Shown here piece after piece: positions 45,270 to 55,544 of a DNA stretch of 64,000 nucleotides. The DNA lies in NCBI RefSeq assembly GCF_014651875.1, contig NZ_BMXS01000004.1, forward strand, positions 124,001-188,000, written 5' to 3'. Numbering within the stretch: the stretch's first letter is position 1; each line of letters opens with the position of its first letter. This DNA comes from Litchfieldella qijiaojingensis (GTDB lineage: Bacteria > Pseudomonadota > Gammaproteobacteria > Pseudomonadales > Halomonadaceae). The translations under genes were made by a program, and so were the position numbers. The notes beneath the pieces were generated by a model. It was not told the origin of the DNA. It ran no database searches and worked only from the letters and a program-made list of their open reading frames with translations.

Positions 45270-45623
45270 ATGTTGAAGTGGCTCGCTATTGTGCTGATTG
45301 CCCTATTTGCATTATTGCAGTACCGCTTGTGGTTCGGCGAGGGTGGGCTGCGCGAGCTGATGCAGATCCGGGCCCGCGCCGATGCCCTGGAGGAAGAAAA
45401 TCGCCCGCTACGCGCACGTAACCAGCGTCTGGCGGCAGAAGTGGTGGACTTGAAAACCGGCCTGGATGCCATTGAGGAGCGCGCGCGCAGCGATATCGGT
45501 ATGGTACGCGAGGACGAACAATTCTTCTGGGTACCGGGGGTGGTGACCGAAAGTTCGCGCATCGAGCAGCGCGCCCTGGATTTCAGCCCGCAAGCCCGGA
45601 TCGGTGAGGAGTCCCGTCAATGA
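45270..45623 (+). CDS. ftsB: cell division protein FtsB
   Basis: A 117-residue bitopic protein: membrane helix at residues 3-20 (KWLAIVLIALFALLQYRLW), then a coiled coil (LRELMQIRARADALEEENRPLRARNQRLAAEVVDLKTGLDAIEERARSDIGMV) and the conserved GMVREDEQFFWV. It forms the FtsQBL divisome subcomplex with FtsL and FtsQ. The ATG has AGGA about 8 bases upstream within a hairpin. The stop overlaps the ispD start (ATGA). ftsB-ispD-ispF is a conserved gammaproteobacterial order. Confidence 0.94.
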   Translation: MLKWLAIVLIALFALLQYRLWFGEGGLRELMQIRARADALEEENRPLRARNQRLAAEVVDLKTGLDAIEERARSDIGMVREDEQFFWVPGVVTESSRIEQRALDFSPQARIGEESRQ

Positions 45624-46366
45624 GCCGTTGGTGGTGGGTGGTTCCGGCTGCGGGGCAAGGCCGGCGTATGAGGGCCGATCGTCCCAAGCAATACCTGGAA
45701 CTCGACGGGCGGCCGGTGCTGGCGCACACACTCGAACGCCTGCATCGTGCCATGCCGGAGGCTGGATTGTGCCTGTGCCTGGATGCTGACGACCGCTGGT
45801 TCGACCCTGCCTGGGTCCCCTTCGCTGACTGGCGCCGGGTGACGGGCGGTAGTGAGCGGGTGGATTCGGTGGCCAATGCCCTGGCGGCGCTTGCCGAAGA
45901 GGCGACCGACGACGACTTTGTGCTGGTGCATGATGTGGCACGCCCGTGTGTTTGGGTCGAGGACTTGCGACGCCTGGCAGGCGTGTTGGTCGAGGAGCCC
46001 GCGGGCGCGTTACTGGCGACACCGGTCGCCGATACCGTGAAGCGCGACGATGGCCAGGGCCATGTGCACGCCACCGTGCCTCGTGAGGGGCTGTGGCAGG
46101 CACTGACGCCCCAGGGGTTCCGTTACCGCCTGTTGCGCGATGCCCTCGCGTTGGCCCGCTCGCGGGGGCTGGCGGTTACCGACGAAGCCTCGGCGGTAGA
46201 GGCGTTGGGCGTCTCGCCGCGACTGGTGGCGTCTCGCCGCGACAATCTCAAGATCACTCACCCCGAGGACCTGGCGTTGGCGTCTCATGTGCTCGCCACC
46301 CAGGCTGCTCTGGATGGGGACCCGCTACCGACCTCTCCGACTCCCCAATCTTGGCAAGAGAACTGA
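45620..46366 (+). CDS. ispD: 2-C-methyl-D-erythritol 4-phosphate cytidylyltransferase
   Basis: A 248-residue IspD: the CTP-binding loop [49 protein letters not shown] and the [17 protein letters not shown]-type block. It joins CTP to MEP in the non-mevalonate isoprenoid pathway. It overlaps ftsB by four bases and is followed after one base by ispF, which acts two steps later. Confidence 0.95.
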   Translation: MSRWWWVVPAAGQGRRMRADRPKQYLELDGRPVLAHTLERLHRAMPEAGLCLCLDADDRWFDPAWVPFADWRRVTGGSERVDSVANALAALAEEATDDDFVLVHDVARPCVWVEDLRRLAGVLVEEPAGALLATPVADTVKRDDGQGHVHATVPREGLWQALTPQGFRYRLLRDALALARSRGLAVTDEASAVEALGVSPRLVASRRDNLKITHPEDLALASHVLATQAALDGDPLPTSPTPQSWQEN

Positions 46367-46367
46367 C

Positions 46368-46862
46368 ATGACCCTGAGAATCGGCCATGGCTTCGATGTG
46401 CATCGCTTTGGACCTGGCGACCACCTGATCGTCGGTGGCGTCGAAATCCCTTTCACGCATGGCTTCGTCGCCCACTCCGATGGTGATGTCCTGCTACACG
46501 CGATCTGCGATGCCTTGCTCGGGGCCTGTGCCCTGGGCGATATCGGCCGGCATTTTCCGGATAGCGACCCCGCTTGGGCGGGGGCTGATAGCCGTGATCT
46601 GTTGCGCCACGTGGTCGAGCTAGTGGCCGCACGCGGTTATCGGGTCGGCAACCTGGATGCCACCCTCATTGCTCAGGCGCCGAAAATGGCGCCGCATATC
46701 GAGGCCATGGTCGCCCATATCGCCGAGGACCTGAAGGTCTCGCCAGGGGCGGTCAACGTCAAGGCCACGACTACCGAACGCCTGGGCTTCACCGGTCGCG
46801 GCGAGGGGATCGCAGCCGAGGCCGTGGTCCTGTTGCAGCCTAGGGAGAACTCCGATGACTGA
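46368..46862 (+). CDS. ispF: 2-C-methyl-D-erythritol 2,4-cyclodiphosphate synthase
   Basis: A 164-residue IspF. Metal ligands Asp10, His12 (GFDVHRFG) and His44 ([18 protein letters not shown]), plus [16 protein letters not shown] and [24 protein letters not shown]. It makes MEcPP from CDP-MEP 2-phosphate. The ATG at 46368 follows the ispD stop by one base; the stop overlaps the truD start by eight bases. Confidence 0.96.
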   Translation: MTLRIGHGFDVHRFGPGDHLIVGGVEIPFTHGFVAHSDGDVLLHAICDALLGACALGDIGRHFPDSDPAWAGADSRDLLRHVVELVAARGYRVGNLDATLIAQAPKMAPHIEAMVAHIAEDLKVSPGAVNVKATTTERLGFTGRGEGIAAEAVVLLQPRENSDD

Positions 46863-47925
46863 ATCGGTCACGGCAATGCCATTGACCTGGCCGCCGGCTT
46901 GGCCGCGGGCGCTGGACGAGGTGATGGGGCAACCGCCACCCCGGGGTGATTACCGCGCCTCTCCCGAGGACTTCAAGGTCGAAGAGTGTCTGGGATTTGC
47001 ACCAGAGGGCGAAGGGGAGCATCTCTGGTTGTGGGTGGAAAAACGCGACCTGACCACCCTCGAGTTGGCTCGACGGCTAGCCAGAGCCTGTGAGGTCGGC
47101 GTGCGCGATATCGGCTACTCCGGCATCAAGGACCGCGTAGCGGTGACCCGGCAATGGTTTTCGGTGCATTTGCCCGGCCGAGCGACACCGTCTGACCTGT
47201 CCATGCGACTGGCGGATACGCCGGTAAGAGTACTCGAACAAGTGCGGCATCCGCGCAAGCTCAAGCGAGGAGTGCATCGCGCCAACCGCTTCGAGCTGCG
47301 TTTGACCGGCGAGGTAGTGCGTGATCCCGGCGTGGAACGACGCTGGCAATGGCTGTGCGAGCATGGCGTACCCAATTACTTCGGTCCTCAGCGTTTCGGC
47401 CCCGGGGGGCGCAATTTGATCAACGCCAGGGCGGTGCTGGCGCGTGGCTGGCGCAAGCGCGACGACCGGGAAGGCATGCTGCTTTCCACCGCGCGCAGCT
47501 ATCTGTTCAACACTCTGTTGGCTCGACGCCTGACAGCCGGTCACTGGGCTTCGGCGCTACCTGGCGATGTGCTGATACTCGATGGCACGGCTAGCCAGTT
47601 CCGAGCCGATATTATCGATGCTGAACTGCGTGAGCGGTTGCGGCAACTGGATTTGCATCCCAGTGGTGTGCTGTGGGGGACGGGCCGCCTGGCGAGCCAG
47701 GCCGATGCGGCGGCCTATGAACAGGCGCTGGCCATCGCTGAGCCCGAGCTGTGCGAAGGGCTGCAGCGGGCGGGGGTGCGTATGTCCCGCCGGGCCTTGC
47801 GCGTGCGTCTGGGGGCACCTGCACTGATGCGTGACGACGCTACCTTGACGCTGTCTTTCGAACTGCCCCGAGGGGCCTTCGCCACCGCGGTGGTGCGTGA
47901 GCTGATGGCCCACCCCGATCTTTGA
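46855..47925 (+). CDS. truD: tRNA pseudouridine(13) synthase TruD
   Basis: A 356-residue Tru[35 protein letters not shown], catalytic Asp93 in [18 protein letters not shown], and [17 protein letters not shown] before the inserted TRUD domain. It converts U13 of tRNA-Glu to pseudouridine. Overlap with ispF and close spacing to surE place it in the conserved truD-surE-pcm run. Confidence 0.95.
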   Translation: MTESVTAMPLTWPPAWPRALDEVMGQPPPRGDYRASPEDFKVEECLGFAPEGEGEHLWLWVEKRDLTTLELARRLARACEVGVRDIGYSGIKDRVAVTRQWFSVHLPGRATPSDLSMRLADTPVRVLEQVRHPRKLKRGVHRANRFELRLTGEVVRDPGVERRWQWLCEHGVPNYFGPQRFGPGGRNLINARAVLARGWRKRDDREGMLLSTARSYLFNTLLARRLTAGHWASALPGDVLILDGTASQFRADIIDAELRERLRQLDLHPSGVLWGTGRLASQADAAAYEQALAIAEPELCEGLQRAGVRMSRRALRVRLGAPALMRDDATLTLSFELPRGAFATAVVRELMAHPDL

Positions 47926-47983
47926 TGGCGTGGAGGTTCGTGAAGTTTGCGCAAGAGAAAGATTGATTCACCAGGAAGAGACG

Positions 47984-48730
47984 ATGCGAAGATTATTGCT
48001 GTCCAATGACGATGGCGTGCATGCTCCGGGGCTGCGAGCTCTTTATGACGCGTTATGTCCGCACGCTCGGGTACGGGTGGTGGCGCCGGATCGCGACAAG
48101 AGTGGGGCCAGCAATTCGCTGACGCTGTCCCGTCCTTTGGCCCTGAGCGATCTCGACAATGGCTTCTACTGTGTCGATGGGACCCCTGCCGACTGCGTCT
48201 ACTTGGGGGTCAATGGAGTCTGGGACGAAAAGCCGGATCTGGTGATCTCGGGCATCAATCACGGTGGCAACCTGGGGGACGACGTGCTCTATTCGGGGAC
48301 CGTTGCCGCCGCCATGGAAGGGCGCAACCTGGGTATGCCGGCGATCGCCATGTCGCTGGTGGGTAGCCATCATTTCGATACCGCCGGTCGCGTCGCGGCG
48401 AGCCTGATCGGGGCCGCCGACCAGTTGTCGCTGCCCCCGCGCAGCCTGCTCAACGTCAACGTGCCCGATCTCCCTTGGGAGGAGATCCAAGGCTTCCGCG
48501 TCACTCGGCTGGGGTATCGTGGCCCGGCGGCACAACCGTTGAAGGTTTGCGATCCGCGCGGTCGCGAACGCTTCTGGATCGCCGCTGTCGGCGAGAACGC
48601 CGACGAGGGACCGGATACCGACTTTGCCGCCGTGAAGGCGGGGTTCGTTTCAATCACGCCGCTGCAGACCGACCTGACCCGGCATGCGGCATTGGATGAC
48701 GTTCAGGGCTGGTTGGATGCACTCACATGA
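47984..48730 (+). CDS. surE: 5'/3'-nucleotidase SurE
   Basis: A 248-residue Sur[15 protein letters not shown] with the metal ligands Asn8-Asp9-Asp10, [51 protein letters not shown] and [12 protein letters not shown]. It dephosphorylates nucleoside monophosphates under stress. The ATG at 47984 has AGGAAGAG upstream; the frame starting at 47930 has none. Confidence 0.95.
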   Translation: MRRLLLSNDDGVHAPGLRALYDALCPHARVRVVAPDRDKSGASNSLTLSRPLALSDLDNGFYCVDGTPADCVYLGVNGVWDEKPDLVISGINHGGNLGDDVLYSGTVAAAMEGRNLGMPAIAMSLVGSHHFDTAGRVAASLIGAADQLSLPPRSLLNVNVPDLPWEEIQGFRVTRLGYRGPAAQPLKVCDPRGRERFWIAAVGENADEGPDTDFAAVKAGFVSITPLQTDLTRHAALDDVQGWLDALT

Positions 48731-48746
48731 ATTGCGCGGTGTCGGC

Positions 48747-49382
48747 ATGACATCGCAACGTACCCGTGACCGTTTGGTCGCCCGTTTGCGGGCTGGAGGC
48801 ATCGAGGATACCCGTGTGCTGGAAGTACTCCGGCATGAGCCACGTCACTTGTTCCTCGATGAGGCACTGGCTCACCGTGCTTATGAGGACACCTCGCTAC
48901 CCATCGGTCATGGCCAGACCCTTTCGCAGCCATGGATCGTGGCGCGGATGACTGAACTGGTGATCGCCGAGGCTCCCGAGCGGGTACTGGAAATCGGAAC
49001 CGGTTCCGGCTATCAGACGTTGATTCTTTCTCGGTTGGTGCCGGAATTGTGGTCGATCGAGCGGATTACCGCCCTGTATCAACGCGCGGGTGAACGTCTG
49101 CGCCGCCTCAAGGTCTCCAATGTGCGGTTGCGTCTCGCCGATGGTGGCCACGGTTGGCCCGAGGCGGCCCCCTTCGATGTCATCCTGCTGACGGCCTGTG
49201 CCCGGGAACTGCCCGAAGAGCTGCTGGCCCAGCTTGCTGGTGGCGGCAGACTGATCGCACCACTGGAAGAAGCCGACGGCCGCCAGTGGCTAACCCAGGT
49301 GCGTCGCCGGGGCGACGCCTTCGATTACCAACGCTTGGAGCCGGTGCGCTTCGTCCCGTTGTTGCAAGGAGTCATTCGTTGA
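48747..49382 (+). CDS. pcm: protein-L-isoaspartate O-methyltransferase
   Basis: A 211-residue PCMT: LRHEPRHLFLDEALAHRAYEDTSLPIGHGQTLSQPWIVARMTEL is the substrate block, VLEIGTGSGYQTLILSRLV the SAM-binding motif, and FDVILLTACARELPEELLAQLAGGGRLIAPL motif II/III. It repairs damaged Asp/Asn residues. The ATG at 48747 fits conservation, but the ribosome site is weak; translation may depend on coupling to surE, 16 bases upstream. Confidence 0.95.
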   Translation: MTSQRTRDRLVARLRAGGIEDTRVLEVLRHEPRHLFLDEALAHRAYEDTSLPIGHGQTLSQPWIVARMTELVIAEAPERVLEIGTGSGYQTLILSRLVPELWSIERITALYQRAGERLRRLKVSNVRLRLADGGHGWPEAAPFDVILLTACARELPEELLAQLAGGGRLIAPLEEADGRQWLTQVRRRGDAFDYQRLEPVRFVPLLQGVIR

Positions 49383-50338
49383 AGCGTTCGTATTCCATCT
49401 TCCTGAAGGGTGCCGGCATGGGAGCGGCCGATGCGGTTCCCGGGGTCTCGGGAGGGACCATCGCCTTTATCACCGGCATCTACGAAGAGCTGATCCATAC
49501 CATCAAGCAGTTCGGCCCCACCGCCTTCACGGCCTGGCGTCGTGGTGGCTGGGCGGAGCTTGCCGTTCATCTCAACCTCGCCTTCGTGGTGCCGCTGCTT
49601 GCCGGGATCGCCGCCAGTCTGATCAGCGTGGCGCACCTGGTGACCTACCTGATGGCCGAACATGCGCTATTGCTGGATGCCTTTTTCTTCGGTTTGGTCG
49701 CGGCTTCGGTACTTGTGGTTAGCCGCGAGTTGCCGAATTGGCGGCTATGGCATGTGGTACCGCTGGCCGTGGGACTGTTGCTGGCCAGGGCCTTGCCCGG
49801 GCTGATGCCCGTTGTCGCCACCCTTGGGCAGGAAACCCTATTGCTGGTGGTGGGGGGCGCCATCGCCATCAGCGCCTTGTTGTTGCCTGGTGTCTCGGGG
49901 AGTTTCCTGCTGCTGACCATGGGGCTCTACGGCACGGTCATGGAGGGCATCAAGGGGTTCGATTTGGCCCTGATCGCGCAGTTTGGTCTGGGCTGTGTCC
50001 TTGGCCTGTTCTTTTTCTCGCGGTTATTGTCTTGGATGCTGCGCTGCTTCCATACTGCAACGCTGCAACTGTTGGTCGGTTTCATCCTGGGATCCTTGCC
50101 AACCTTGTGGCCATGGCGGGAATTGGTCAGATACCAGTTGGGACCGGACGGCAGGATGATTCCGCTGGATTATCGTTATCTGTCGCCAGGGAATTATGCG
50201 TTGCTGACCGGAGAGTCCGCGCAGCTTTTTGGTGTGCTGGCCTTGATGCTGGCTGGTTTGATATTGGTGCTGGTGGTCGGCAGACAGTCCCGTCCATCCC
50301 AGGCACGCCCTCACAAGGAGGAAGGCTCCGATGCGTAA
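49379..50338 (+). CDS. DUF368 integral membrane protein
   Basis: A 319-residue membrane protein with about eight to nine helices. The N terminus LKRSYSIFLKGAGMGAADAVPGVSGGTIAFITGIYEELI is the DUF368 signature and recurs partly at LLPGVSGSFLLLTMGLYGTV. Related proteins have been linked to undecaprenyl phosphate recycling (PopT-type); I treat that as family knowledge, not shown here. The start is TTG at 49379, overlapping the pcm stop, with AAGGAG eight bases upstream; the ATG at 49418 would cut the first helix. Confidence 0.87.
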   Translation: MKRSYSIFLKGAGMGAADAVPGVSGGTIAFITGIYEELIHTIKQFGPTAFTAWRRGGWAELAVHLNLAFVVPLLAGIAASLISVAHLVTYLMAEHALLLDAFFFGLVAASVLVVSRELPNWRLWHVVPLAVGLLLARALPGLMPVVATLGQETLLLVVGGAIAISALLLPGVSGSFLLLTMGLYGTVMEGIKGFDLALIAQFGLGCVLGLFFFSRLLSWMLRCFHTATLQLLVGFILGSLPTLWPWRELVRYQLGPDGRMIPLDYRYLSPGNYALLTGESAQLFGVLALMLAGLILVLVVGRQSRPSQARPHKEEGSDA

Positions 50339-51524
50339 GGCCCTGTTGATTTCCGCTATGGCGTTGGGCATGGCGGGTTGCGCTACCCAGCCGGAGGGTC
50401 CTTCTCAGGTCCAGGTACGCGACCTGTCGATGAGCCGTGAACGGGAAGCGGCGAGTACCTATACCGTGGAGGCAGGTGACACCCTGTATGGTATTGCCTG
50501 GCGGTATGACATGGATTTTCGAGACTTGGCGAGCCTCAACGATATTGGCCCTCCTTACCGGCTGCAACCGGGGCAGCAACTGCGTCTCGATGCCAGCGGT
50601 GGTGGGCAGAGGGCCACCGCTTCGACTTCCACGCAAGCCGCTTCCGGAGCCCAGGTCAGTGGAGCGGTCGATGTCGATGCCGAGAGCGGCAACCTCGACT
50701 GGTTGACGCCGGACGAAGAGGCTATCGAGCGCAATCGCCGTTTGACGGCGCGCTCGCTCGATGAGTCGGGTACCAGTGAGTCGGCGCTTGGAGCCGCGGC
50801 CGCTGCCGGCGAGCAACGGGCGGCACAAGAGGAAAACACCAATTCCCCTGGCCCGATTTACAACTACGGTAGCCCCGGTGCCGATGGCCAACTGAGCGAG
50901 CGCGATCTTGCCGAAAGCGAGGCGCTTGCCGCAAGCCGGCAAGTCGCCGATTCAGCTACGGAGTCGTCGACCGCGGCGAGAGCGGAGGCTTCCGATACGC
51001 AATCCACGCAGCAGGCTGGCCCTGACACACAGTCGTCATCGACAACACGCGATACTGCTCAGCAACAGCAGCCGGATGCCGGTACTGCCGTGGCCGGTGA
51101 ATCCCAATCGGCGGGAGGTGAAAACGCCAACCGGACATACACTCCCGTGGATGAGGTGCCTTGGCAGTGGCCTGCCGACGGGGAGCTGCTGGGGCGTTTC
51201 GGCGAAGGTTCGAGTATCACGGCCGGCATTGATATCGGCGGGCAAAAGGGGCAACCTGTCAGAGCGGCCGGACCGGGAATCGTGGTGTATGCGGGCAATG
51301 GGGTGCGAGGCTACGGTAACCTGATTCTGCTCAAGCACAACGATCAGTACCTTAGCGCCTATGCCCACAACGACAGCTTGAGAGTCAAGGAAAATGACGT
51401 AGTCGAAGCCGGAGAGGTGATTGCCACCATGGGCGATACCGATGCCGACGGCGTCAAGCTGCACTTTGAGGTGCGCCGGGATGGCCAGCCTCAAGACCCC
51501 TTGGAATTCTTGCCGTCACGTTGA
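50331..51524 (+). CDS. nlpD: NlpD-like lipoprotein (LysM and degenerate LytM domains)
   Basis: A 397-residue lipoprotein: signal ending MAGC (Cys17), LysM domain at about 44-88 (YTVEAGDTLYGIAWRYDMDFRDLASLNDI), a long Gln/Ser/Ala-rich linker, and a C-terminal M23/LytM domain. The first metal His of active LytM peptidases is missing (SITAGIDIGG), though HFEVR remains, so it is probably an amidase activator (of AmiC) and not a hydrolase. In relatives, the main rpoS promoter lies within nlpD, which fits the next gene. It overlaps DUF368 by eight bases. Confidence 0.93.
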   Translation: MRKALLISAMALGMAGCATQPEGPSQVQVRDLSMSREREAASTYTVEAGDTLYGIAWRYDMDFRDLASLNDIGPPYRLQPGQQLRLDASGGGQRATASTSTQAASGAQVSGAVDVDAESGNLDWLTPDEEAIERNRRLTARSLDESGTSESALGAAAAAGEQRAAQEENTNSPGPIYNYGSPGADGQLSERDLAESEALAASRQVADSATESSTAARAEASDTQSTQQAGPDTQSSSTTRDTAQQQQPDAGTAVAGESQSAGGENANRTYTPVDEVPWQWPADGELLGRFGEGSSITAGIDIGGQKGQPVRAAGPGIVVYAGNGVRGYGNLILLKHNDQYLSAYAHNDSLRVKENDVVEAGEVIATMGDTDADGVKLHFEVRRDGQPQDPLEFLPSR

Positions 51525-51634
51525 GTGACGGCTTGCATCGCACAATAACAACAGCGACCATCGCCATGCGACAGGGCATATCGGTACATCGTGGCGGTCG
51601 TGTTTCTGGGTAGCACTGAACGGGGTAGCGACAC

Positions 51635-52612
51635 ATGAGTATGCTCGAACGGGATCTTCAGGATGTTGACCTCGAGGCCATCGAGGAGGAGCTGGATGTT
51701 GACGAAGAAGACGACGCCAGCGCCAAGGATGACCAGGAATTCGAGAAGGCGCTGAGCCGTGAAGAGAATCAGTATCATCACAGCCTGGACGCCACGCAGA
51801 TCTACTTGAATGAGATCGGTTTTTCTCCGTTACTGACACCCGAGGAGGAAGTGCATTACGGTCGCCTCGCCCAACAGGGCGATCCGGCTGGTCGATCGCG
51901 GATGATCGAGTCCAATCTGCGTCTGGTGGTCAAGATCGCGCGGCGCTATCTCAACCGGGGGCTGTCACTGCTCGATCTGATCGAGGAGGGCAATCTGGGC
52001 CTGATTCGTGCGGTCGAGAAGTTCGACCCCGAGCGCGGCTTCCGCTTCTCGACCTATGCGACCTGGTGGATTCGCCAGACCATCGAGCGTGCCTTGATGA
52101 ACCAGACACGTACCATCCGCTTGCCTATCCATGTAGTCAAGGAGCTCAACATCTATCTGCGCGCGGCGCGCGAGCTGACCCAGAGGCTCGATCACGAGGC
52201 CACGCCAGAGGAAATCGCCGAATTCCTCGACAAGCCGGTGACCACGGTCAAGAAGATGATGGGGCTCAACGAGCGCGTCTCCTCGGTGGATTATCCGATG
52301 GGTGGCGAAAGCGACAAGCCGCTGATCGAAACCCTGGCCGACGACAATGACGTAGGCCCTGAGTCGTCGCTGGTGGATGTCGACGTCAAGCAACATGTCA
52401 ACGACTGGCTGGCCGAACTCACTGACAAGCAGATGGAAGTCGTGGTGCGTCGCTTCGGTTTGCGAGGCCACGAGGCTGCCACCCTGGAAGAAGTCGGCGA
52501 AGAGATCGGCCTGACTCGTGAACGGGTCAGGCAGATTCAGGTCGAGGCCTTGAAGAAACTGCGCCGGGTGCTCGAGAAGCAGGGATTGTCCCTGGATGCC
52601 ATATTCGAGTGA
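51635..52612 (+). CDS. rpoS: RNA polymerase sigma factor RpoS
   Basis: A 325-residue RpoS. An acidic region 1.1 (residues 1-45) precedes region 1.2/2 ([78 protein letters not shown]), region 3 and region 4 with the helix-turn-helix [28 protein letters not shown]. It directs general stress and stationary-phase transcription. It sits downstream of nlpD, as in most gammaproteobacteria. The 110-base gap carries no evident ribosome site beyond weak GGGGTAG. Confidence 0.97.
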   Translation: MSMLERDLQDVDLEAIEEELDVDEEDDASAKDDQEFEKALSREENQYHHSLDATQIYLNEIGFSPLLTPEEEVHYGRLAQQGDPAGRSRMIESNLRLVVKIARRYLNRGLSLLDLIEEGNLGLIRAVEKFDPERGFRFSTYATWWIRQTIERALMNQTRTIRLPIHVVKELNIYLRAARELTQRLDHEATPEEIAEFLDKPVTTVKKMMGLNERVSSVDYPMGGESDKPLIETLADDNDVGPESSLVDVDVKQHVNDWLAELTDKQMEVVVRRFGLRGHEAATLEEVGEEIGLTRERVRQIQVEALKKLRRVLEKQGLSLDAIFE

Positions 52613-52762
52613 TGGTCCTTCGGTTCTCTTCATCCGCGTGACCTTGGCGCCCCTCGAGTCTCTCTCGGGGCGGCGATCTTGGAGTGTTCGGCAGTGTGCG
52701 TGCTCCTTGCACGAAAAGCTGGCACATTGAAAGCGTCTCGGTCCCCTGCGGAAGGAAGGCTC

Positions 52763-54229
52763 ATGTCGGCCGCTAACTCCTCGCCTTGCATTTCGCGCCT
52801 GTTCCTCTTCCTGCTGATGGTAATGTTGCCGATCGGCTCCGCGCATGCCGCCGATCTGTGGACGATTACCCGCGATGCCCTGAATAACGATGCCACTCTG
52901 GCGTCAACGCGGGCTGGCGTGAGTGGCGCGGAAGCTGGTCGTGATGCCCAGCAGGGTGCACTGCGGCCCCAAGTCAGTGCATCAGCTAGCGCCTCGCACA
53001 ACCGCATCTATAGCAGCCAGGAAAATGGCTTTCGCGGTGGTCAAGGCGATTTCATCGGTGATTTCGTCTCGAGTACCGAGGATAAGGTCAATCGAGCCGA
53101 TGTCGCAGTGGATGCCTCCCAGGCACTGTTCGATGCTGGCAATCGAGCGCAGCTCGAGCGTGCCGAGCGTCAGTTCGGTCAGCAGACCTTGTCGCTCGAA
53201 GCGACGCGGCAACAACTGCTGTTCGATGTTGCCGAGGCTTATTTCGAGATCTTGCGAGCCTACGATATTCTCACCGCCCGCCAAGCACAGGAAGCGGCCA
53301 TCGCCCGACAACTGGAGCAGGCTCGCGAGCGCTTTGAGGTCGGGCTGGTGGCGATCACCGAGGTTCATGAAGCCCAAGCCTCGTTTGACCTGGCGCGTTC
53401 ACAGCGTATTGCGGCCGAGGGAGCCATGCAGGTCAACTTCGAAGCACTGGAACGCCTGACGGGACGTCGTTACGTTACTATCGACAGCCTGTCCGACGAA
53501 TTGCCGATCGAGGTACCACAACCCACCAGTCGCGATGCCTGGGTCGAGCTGGCGCTGGACAACAGCCCTACATTGATGGCCGCACAAGCCGGGGTAGAAG
53601 TGGCACGCAGCGATGTCGATGTATCGCGGGCTGATCGCCTGCCTTTGGTGGAGGCCTTCGCCAACTACCAGTACGCCGATAGTGACAGTGATTTCGCATC
53701 GGGCCATGACTCGACGAGTCAGGTCGGGGTGCGAGCCGAGATGTTGCTGTATACCGGAGGGACGACCAGTGCGCGGATCCGTCAGAGCACCTTCGACCTC
53801 GAGGCCAGTCAGTACGATTTCGAGGCCCAGCGTCGGGAAACCGTCCAGCAGGTACGTTCGCTCTACACCCAGACCAGCAACACCGTGGAAACCGTCGAGG
53901 CGCGACGTCAGGCGATCGTTTCCAACCGTAGCGCGCTCGAGGCGACTCGCTTTGGACATGAAGTTGGCACGCGCAATATCGTCGATGTCCTCAATGCCGA
54001 ACAGAACTTTTTCACGGCGATTGCCGATCATGCCGAAGCGCGTTACGACTATGTGCTGGCATTGCTCAATCTGCGTCAACAGGCGGGGCTGCTCGATACC
54101 GAGGTGGTTCGTTCGATCAACGAGTGGCTGCGTGCCGACCAACCGGTATCGCTGGAGTTGCCCGACGCCGCCGGTGGAAGCGACGACAGGATGACCAATA
54201 TCGGGGCGCGCCCGCAAATGCCTGAATGA
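52763..54229 (+). CDS. TolC family outer membrane protein
   Basis: A 488-residue outer membrane efflux protein. The signal peptide ends SAHA (about residue 29); two OEP repeats follow (SVAGVSGAEAGRDAQQGALRPQVSASASASHNRIY; TLMAAQAGVEVARSDVDVSRADRLPLVEAFANYQY), each with long helices and beta strands, and the late VGTRNIVDVLNAEQNFFTAIADHAEARYDYVLALLNLRQQAG segment is characteristic of TolC. It forms the trimeric channel for type I secretion and drug efflux. The ATG at 52763 has GGAAGGAAGG upstream. It is probably the main TolC, as no pump genes adjoin it. Confidence 0.9.
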   Translation: MSAANSSPCISRLFLFLLMVMLPIGSAHAADLWTITRDALNNDATLASTRAGVSGAEAGRDAQQGALRPQVSASASASHNRIYSSQENGFRGGQGDFIGDFVSSTEDKVNRADVAVDASQALFDAGNRAQLERAERQFGQQTLSLEATRQQLLFDVAEAYFEILRAYDILTARQAQEAAIARQLEQARERFEVGLVAITEVHEAQASFDLARSQRIAAEGAMQVNFEALERLTGRRYVTIDSLSDELPIEVPQPTSRDAWVELALDNSPTLMAAQAGVEVARSDVDVSRADRLPLVEAFANYQYADSDSDFASGHDSTSQVGVRAEMLLYTGGTTSARIRQSTFDLEASQYDFEAQRRETVQQVRSLYTQTSNTVETVEARRQAIVSNRSALEATRFGHEVGTRNIVDVLNAEQNFFTAIADHAEARYDYVLALLNLRQQAGLLDTEVVRSINEWLRADQPVSLELPDAAGGSDDRMTNIGARPQMPE

Positions 54230-54277
54230 TTCGGCTGCTTTTTTCTTGTTATTCGGTTTAATATTTTGATATTTGGT

Positions 54278-54283
54278 TATAAT
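54278..54283 (+). promoter_or_regulatory. possible -10 element upstream of alr
   Basis: A perfect TATAAT hexamer (54278-54283) in an unusually AT-rich 60-base stretch between the TolC-family gene and alr. No good -35 lies at 16-18 bases (GGTTTA at 54255-54260), so the assignment is tentative. Confidence 0.35.
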
Positions 54284-54369
54284 TTGGGTGTTTCATCGGT
54301 GAAATCGACGAAAAAATGACAAATAATCATGCCCGATCGTCATCGTCGTTTCACTTCAGGAGAACCCCC

Positions 54370-55506
54370 ATGGCCCGGCCGTTGATCGCCGATATCGACC
54401 TCGATGCCCTGCGACACAACTACTGTCTGGCTCGTGACCTGGCGCCACACAGCCGCGCCCTGGCCGTGCTCAAGGCCAATGCCTATGGGCACGGCGCCGT
54501 GCCGTGTGCGCAAGCCCTGAGCGATCTGGCGCCCGCCTTCGCCGTGGCCAGTCTCGAGGAAGCGTGTGTGCTGCGCGAAGCCGGTATCGAGACGCCTATC
54601 GTGCTTCTGGAAGGCATTTTCGAGGCACGGGAGCTGGAAGTCGTCGATGCCATGGGGTTGTGGACCGTGGTGCATAGCGACTGGCAGCTCGAGGCCCATC
54701 TGGCCTATCGGCCGCAGCGGCCGATCCCGACCTGGGTCAAGGTCGATTCCGGCATGCATCGTCTGGGGTTCGATCCGCATCGGGCCGAGCAAGTCTGGGA
54801 ACGGTTGGCCGCCGCTCCCGATCGCGTCACCGATCTGCATCTGATGAGTCATTTCGCTACCGCCGATGCTCTGGACCCCAGCTACTTTCGCCATCAGCTT
54901 GCCGTGATGGATGAGTTGGCGGAACGGCTGAAGGCCCCTACTTGCCTGGCCAACTCTCCGGCGACCCTGGCCTGGCCACAAGCCCACGGTGCCTGGAACC
55001 GCCCCGGAGTGATGCTGTATGGCAGCAACCCGCTCGAAGGTGCTGACAATGTCAGCCGAGGTCTGGAACCAGTGATGACGCTGCGTTCGGAGCTCATTGC
55101 CGTACGCGATCTGGCGGCCGGCGAGCCGGTAGGCTATGCAGGTCGCTGGAAGGCGCCACGTCCCTCGCGGATCGGGGTCGTCGCTTGCGGTTACGGCGAT
55201 GGCTACGACCGTCACGCGGTGGATGGTACTCCAGTGCTGGTCAACGGCCAGCGCACCACGATCGCCGGCAAGGTCTCCATGGACATGCTCACCGTGGACC
55301 TGACCGATATCCCCGACGCCAGGATCGGCAGTTCAGTGGTATTGTGGGGTCGCGCTGAGAGTGGTGAATGCCTGTCGGTGGACGAGGTGGCACGTCACTG
55401 CGATACCATTAGCTATACCTTGTTGACCGGGGTACTGCCGCGTGTGCCGAGACGTTATCATGGTGGTCCGGCGGGAGTGGCCCGCCACGCCAACGTCCAC
55501 GACTGA
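54370..55506 (+). CDS. alr: alanine racemase
   Basis: A 378-residue fold-type III PLP enzyme. Lys35 in LAVLKANAYGHGAV binds PLP; SGMHRLGF, HFATAD, NSPATLAWPQAHGAWNRPGVMLYGSNPL and VVACGYGDGYDRHAVDGTPVLVNGQRTTIAGKVSMDMLTVDLTD are family blocks. It converts L-Ala to D-Ala for peptidoglycan. AGGAGA seven bases before the ATG at 54370 selects the start. The acyltransferase gene follows after 38 bases. Confidence 0.96.
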   Translation: MARPLIADIDLDALRHNYCLARDLAPHSRALAVLKANAYGHGAVPCAQALSDLAPAFAVASLEEACVLREAGIETPIVLLEGIFEARELEVVDAMGLWTVVHSDWQLEAHLAYRPQRPIPTWVKVDSGMHRLGFDPHRAEQVWERLAAAPDRVTDLHLMSHFATADALDPSYFRHQLAVMDELAERLKAPTCLANSPATLAWPQAHGAWNRPGVMLYGSNPLEGADNVSRGLEPVMTLRSELIAVRDLAAGEPVGYAGRWKAPRPSRIGVVACGYGDGYDRHAVDGTPVLVNGQRTTIAGKVSMDMLTVDLTDIPDARIGSSVVLWGRAESGECLSVDEVARHCDTISYTLLTGVLPRVPRRYHGGPAGVARHANVHD

Positions 55507-55544
55507 ACAGGAGAGGACCCTCGAAACGGGGGTCGACCCCGTGC

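Noticed and set aside
52648-52672. CGCCCC/GGGGCG inverted repeat as an rpoS terminator
   Set aside because: Only six base pairs, a 13-base loop and no T tract; not enough to call.
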